This document shows positions 63,727 to 64,000 of a stretch of DNA of 64,000 bases, in pieces (positions within the stretch are counted from its first letter, which is position 1; each line of letters begins with the position of its first letter). Made by a program: the position numbers and the translations under genes. The DNA comes from Archangiaceae bacterium (GTDB taxonomy: Bacteria > Myxococcota > Myxococcia > Myxococcales > Myxococcaceae). A model generated the notes under the pieces. That model made no database searches. It was not told where the DNA came from and worked only from the letters and a program-made list of their open reading frames with translations. Location of the stretch: positions 588,916 to 652,915 of the forward strand of contig JADJNS010000006.1 of the NCBI GenBank assembly GCA_016714225.1, given 5' to 3'.

Positions 63727-64000
63727 TTGAGAACCGACGCGCTTCGCTTCAGCCTGTGGGTGGCGCTCGCGGTGTCGATCGCGTCGCCGGCCTGCAACTG
63801 CCTGAACCCGATCACCGACGTGAAGTACCCCGCCTGCGGCTCTGACGCCGACTGCGAGCTGCGCGAGGGGTACCACTGCTGTGAGCTGGCCAGCGCCGGC
63901 ACCGGCAAGCACTGCGTGCCTGGCACCTGCGATGCGCCGCCCGACGGCGGAGCGGGTGGCGCCGCCGACGCCGGAGTCTGCAACGCGACCAGCTGCGCCA
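63727..64000 (+). CDS. Cys-rich lipoprotein (partial, runs off the right edge)
   Basis: TTG 63727 gives a signal and lipobox ending in C (SIASPAC, residue ~23), then NCLNPITDVKYPACGSDADC and further cysteine pairs, followed by a Gly/Ala linker (DGGAGGAADAG). The layout matches the other Gly-linker lipoproteins of this window. The 3' end is outside the window. Confidence 0.7.
   Translation, partial: MRTDALRFSLWVALAVSIASPACNCLNPITDVKYPACGSDADCELREGYHCCELASAGTGKHCVPGTCDAPPDGGAGGAADAGVCNATSCA

Overview
The window comes from a GC-rich, delta-proteobacterial-type chromosome, most likely Myxococcota. The reasons are strong G/C third-codon bias, Gly/Ser-linker lipoproteins with Cys-rich or MopE-type repeats, a eukaryote-like Ser/Thr kinase with a C-terminal transmembrane segment, an Flp-type pilin, a TonB-dependent receptor with its own TonB-like domain, and many GTG/TTG starts. 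I cannot name a genus. I saw no rRNA, tRNA, CRISPR array or intact insertion sequence.

Region 1 (about 1.3-23 kb) is the centre of interest. It is a dense cluster built on a His-Xaa-Ser (Hxs) peptide system: hxsD (15848-16354), a second small HxsD-like protein (16357-16581), hxsB (16578-18074), the precursor hxsA with 14 tandem Ser-His-Gly units (18086-18388) and hxsC (18396-19409). Seven further radical SAM (rSAM) genes surround this core: a twin-rSAM protein fused to a Gfo/Idh/MocA oxidoreductase domain, a B12-type rSAM, an rSAM with an unusual cysteine spacing, an rSAM-methyltransferase fusion, and three small HxsC-like rSAMs. Also present are a degenerate Gfo/Idh-like protein with a Cys-Cys motif domain, a Tat-exported protein, and a lipoprotein of 11 MopE-like repeats that is translationally coupled to hxsD. 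Seven rSAM domains share one C-terminal cysteine motif and tail, which suggests local duplication. My inference is that this is an expanded, largely undescribed Hxs-type peptide or protein modification system. A squalene-hopene-cyclase-like gene runs off the left edge.

Region 2 (23-46.7 kb) is mostly housekeeping and DNA repair. It holds a membrane protein, a YhaN-like ATPase, a YhaO/SbcD-like nuclease and a SNF2 helicase (the last two clearly broken), an FBP zinc-finger protein, a LysR regulator with an evident operator, a Tat-exported alanine-racemase-like enzyme, a DUF481 protein, an M14 peptidase, an AddA/AddB helicase-nuclease pair, an Flp pilin, and a lipoprotein/DUF748/YihY group.

Region 3 (46.7-64 kb) has a small basic DUF6496 protein, a TolC/MarR divergent pair with two abutting operators, a peroxisomal-type beta-oxidation pair (multifunctional enzyme and SCP-x thiolase), several secreted or lipidated proteins, the TonB-dependent receptor, a secreted glycosidase-like gene with an internal stop, and the kinase.

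Many genes carry single-base shifts, often in C/G runs (near 1631, 12363, 27080, 34541, 42583, 51297), plus internal amber codons at 59995-59997 and near 29790. A share of these is probably assembly error. The 27.9-31.8 kb repair operon, however, also carries a larger internal deletion that looks like real decay or misassembly.
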